NCBI GenBank assembly: GCA_947258785.1
Contig: CAMYJT010000003.1
Coordinates: 78,620-142,619, forward strand
Reading direction: 5' to 3'
Source: an uncultured Gammaproteobacteria bacterium
GTDB taxonomy: Bacteria > Pseudomonadota > Gammaproteobacteria > Arenicellales > JAANXG01
Length of the DNA stretch: 64,000 nucleotides
Below are positions 63,001 through 64,000 of this stretch, piece after piece. The notes below the pieces were generated by a model. That model was not told where the DNA came from. It made no database searches and worked only from the letters and a program-made list of their open reading frames with translations. A program made the position numbers and the translations under genes. Numbering within the stretch: position 1 is the stretch's first letter; each line of letters opens with the position of its first letter.

Positions 63001-64000
63001 CAATGGTTGGAAACCCTCATCGTGGGAATGACAGTTGGTGCAGGTCACCCCGTTGTTGTGGTCCTGGCCCCCCGGTGCAGTGCCGTCGTTCTGGTGGTGG
63101 TTGGTCTGCGTGTGGCAGGTGTTGCAGAGGTAGTTCTCCACCGCCATATCCGGGTCGCCCGTGGTGGCAAAACTGTAGGGACCGCTGCGGGCCTCGAAGG
63201 CGACGTTGTTGCCGCGGATCACGCTGCGGATGAACTTCAGGTTGGTGTTGTTGCGGAAATTGATCTGCTGACGCATCGGGTTGTGGCACTCGACACAGTT
63301 GAGCGACATCAGCGCCCCGGTGGTGGGATCGACGTAGGTGTCGCTGAAGTGCGTCTGCACGCCGTTGGGACCCGGGAAGAACTCATGGCAGGCCAGGCAC
63401 TTGCTGTTGGCGATCTCGGCGCCGACGCGCATGTCCAGATAGTTGCCGTTGGCGTCCACGGTATGACAGGTAATGCAGTCGAAGTTGCTGTGCGGCGCCG
63501 GCGGCGGGGTCAAATCCGGCAGAAAGGCGTTGTCGTGGGCGTGACAGCCCGTACAGGTGGCGCCGTCGTTGTGGCCGACGTAGGCACCCGTGCCGTCCAG
63601 ATCCGCCGGCGCGCTGCCGTCGTAGCGGTGGTGATTGGTCTGGGTGTGGCAGGTCTCGCACACGTTCTCGTTGAACGGCGGGCCGTCGGCAAACGAACCC
63701 GGTCCGGACGAGGCGGTAAACTCGATATTGCTGCCGGGGACCACACTGGCGGCAATTAACGGGCGAATCAACCGGATGTTCGGCGTCACCTCGAACATCG
63801 GGTTGTGGCAGTCGACGCAGGCGTTGGTGTAGGTGTACTTGCCCGAGCCGTTCTGGGTGGTGTTGTCGTTGGTATGCGTCAATACGTCGGGCGCAGTACC
63901 GAAATCGGCGGGGAACTGCTGCTTCAAGGTCCCGGCCGGGGTGTGGCAGCGCTCGCAGTTGGCGTCCGGGATCGGGTCACTGAAGACCGTCTGGCCCGTG
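60097..64000 (-). CDS. Giant multiheme c-type cytochrome with MopE-like repeats (5' end outside window)
   Basis: About 1300 residues are visible; the frame is open to the window edge, so the N-terminus is missing. Twenty-four CXXCH motifs and one CX3CH (C-W-V-D-C-H, 61000-61017) can be counted, including a CERCH at the edge. The first fifteen visible complete haems form three five-haem modules of about 174 residues whose lead motifs start at 63805, 63283 and 62764; each contains CxxCHNPM, CHTQTxHH and CTxCHxH. A region of four D-N-D-G-D-G/CDGVDNNCDG repeats (MopE-like Ca/Cu-binding, 60339-60921) and a short beta-rich domain end the protein. It is probably an outer-membrane or secreted electron conduit or nitrogen/sulfur redox enzyme. 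Confidence 0.95.
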   Translation of the reverse strand, partial: TGQTVFSDPIPDANCERCHTPAGTLKQQFPADFGTAPDVLTHTNDNTTQNGSGKYTYTNACVDCHNPMFEVTPNIRLIRPLIAASVVPGSNIEFTASSGPGSFADGPPFNENVCETCHTQTNHHRYDGSAPADLDGTGAYVGHNDGATCTGCHAHDNAFLPDLTPPPAPHSNFDCITCHTVDANGNYLDMRVGAEIANSKCLACHEFFPGPNGVQTHFSDTYVDPTTGALMSLNCVECHNPMRQQINFRNNTNLKFIRSVIRGNNVAFEARSGPYSFATTGDPDMAVENYLCNTCHTQTNHHQNDGTAPGGQDHNNGVTCTNCHSHDEGFQPLGAAPPPPHNSFDCEVCHVTPDTFVPNAPIPNTACLGCHAETAPGTGSGGSDTKVDTHYSDHYIDPLTGQLMQQDCVACHNPMFEQVNFRGNTNLKFIRDQIVRDGVATDIAFEALTGPYSFAYDKPDRATVAPDMNTENYVCNTCHTQTRHHQRDGTAPGGQEHLDGARCTSCHYHLEGFQPPADGGNCLLCHDQSPPAGSFDPDRRQIVEGAPGDGGGDFARVSHHVQDADLSQQVVTPQDCLVCHDMSQHTQFGDGVSVLLNDQDGAASYTYTGVADTAEPFCLSCHDGNHPTPFPSDSNSPPNIESGWLMASHRTSGFSSCLDCHAQAHGSDFEKILPEANQPGFCFGCHDPDGPGPDLQSEFLKAHKHPVQAFDSEVQCLDCHNPHKAKADNKIAGVSGVTVDGDLKSSNVYVFELCMRCHTDKQREFNPFAIQTASGLPNTGYHPIAAPGRNISSALFNQLRSPFGLSTMDDLNSLTMQCTDCHNSNVTGSTRGPVTLSNLRPTDKASRYTGSGVIGPHGSTQSSSGDGGTIMLRARYNRTLGERNSINLSDFDLCFLCHDRNVFTDKDSSSTRFPYHEKHVEGEGFGCVNCHYNTHSNVDAQNTMYIGLDQIGGSTSLLNFAPDNDIRGNNYSKPAWGLASAGGGDKNGGGNTMGCWVDCHGKDHDPKDYDRGGTGYVGGPQPDECLDNDGDGYGLGNSCLGSDCNDSDANINPGMSEICDGVDNNCDGQIDEGGVCGPPDNDGDGYPSDVDCNDNNPNINPGATEICDGVDNNCDGAIDEGGVCNLPDNDGDGYPADVDCDDTNPNINPGATEVCDGVDNNCDGAIDEGGVCGPPDNDGDGYPADVDCNDTNPNINPGATEICGNGIDEDCSGADLACPPADVVRITRAEWDEDLEVRATSSENGDAVLTATYGGNDYTMGYNRWRRRFELRLRDVPYYNTVTVTSSLGGSRTSSVENKD
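60339..60921 (-). repeat. Tandem MopE-type calcium-binding repeats within the cytochrome
   Basis: Four tandem units of about 48 residues (144 bp) with nearly identical sequence, built on D-N-D-G-D-G-Y, D-C-N-D and C-D-G-V-D-N-N-C-D-G-x-I-D-E-G-G. Such units bind Ca2+ or Cu in MopE and similar surface proteins. The last unit is degenerate (CGNGIDEDCSG). High nucleotide identity between units suggests recent duplication and likely length variation between strains. Confidence 0.9.

Noticed and set aside
61534..63759. Long plus-strand open frame of about 740 codons opposite the giant cytochrome gene
   Set aside because: It is a shadow of the GC-rich, repeat-rich haem modules on the other strand; its translation is low-complexity and lacks a ribosome site or any domain.

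Overview
The window looks like a chromosomal stretch of a GC-rich, free-living gammaproteobacterium. The main markers are an RpoS-type sigma factor, proteobacterial gshA, Uup, a YajD-type HNH protein and the PA2779/PA2778 gene pair. Several sulfur and electron-transfer genes (TsuA-like and TauE/SafE-like transporters, small c-type cytochromes, a molybdopterin oxidoreductase and a very large multiheme cytochrome) make a sulfur-oxidising or otherwise respiratory lineage plausible; that is an inference, not a taxonomic call. No rRNA, tRNA, CRISPR array, prophage or insertion sequence was seen.

Layout. 1-9.9 kb: a truncated unknown protein with a c-type cytochrome-domain protein, then PilZ, a YiiX-like peptidase, a TlpA-like thioredoxin, GIY-YIG, a PAS/degenerate GGDEF protein, Uup, an MFS carrier and a methyltransferase. 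9.9-13.4 kb: a tightly packed operon of DUF211, a VIT/CCC1-like carrier and a P2-type ATPase, with an FNR/CRP-like palindrome upstream. 13.5-21.8 kb: YajD, rhodanese, the PA2779/PA2778 pair, a DUF2339 membrane protein, a Ycf46-like AAA ATPase, a DUF2130 protein and ArfB. 22-28.2 kb: an acyltransferase-hydrolase fusion, a PHB-depolymerase-like esterase, rpoS behind a sigma54-like promoter, and a PLP lyase. 28.2-31 kb: a coupled pair encoding a membrane-anchored TIR protein and a coiled-coil exported partner. 31.5-34.6 kb: a complete B12-dependent acyl-CoA mutase operon (small subunit, large subunit, MeaB chaperone) with non-canonical substrate-pocket residues.

34.6-50 kb: an M50 protease, a second TlpA-like protein, a zinc-ribbon protein, MFS, an orphan molybdopterin enzyme, PilZ, gshA, Hsp20 behind a sigma32 promoter and before a clear terminator, DoxX and MarR with shared palindromes, a histidine/tyrosine-rich secreted protein, an MDR reductase, a thiamine-binding protein, two small cytochromes c and a CinA-type domain. 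49.4-57 kb: a TsuA-like carrier coupled to a small acidic protein, DUF2817 coupled to a YbdK-type ligase, an ABC-2 exporter, a TauE/SafE carrier and a DsbA-like protein. 57.3-64 kb: an exported NxxGxxAF-repeat/beta-helix protein, a perfect REP-like palindrome, and a cytochrome with at least 24 CXXCH motifs plus MopE-like calcium-binding repeats that runs off the window.

The strongest candidates for undescribed biology are the TIR/coiled-coil pair, the mutase with leucine and alanine where methylmalonyl-CoA mutase has substrate-contacting tyrosine and arginine, the DUF211-VIT-P-ATPase cassette, and the modular giant cytochrome.
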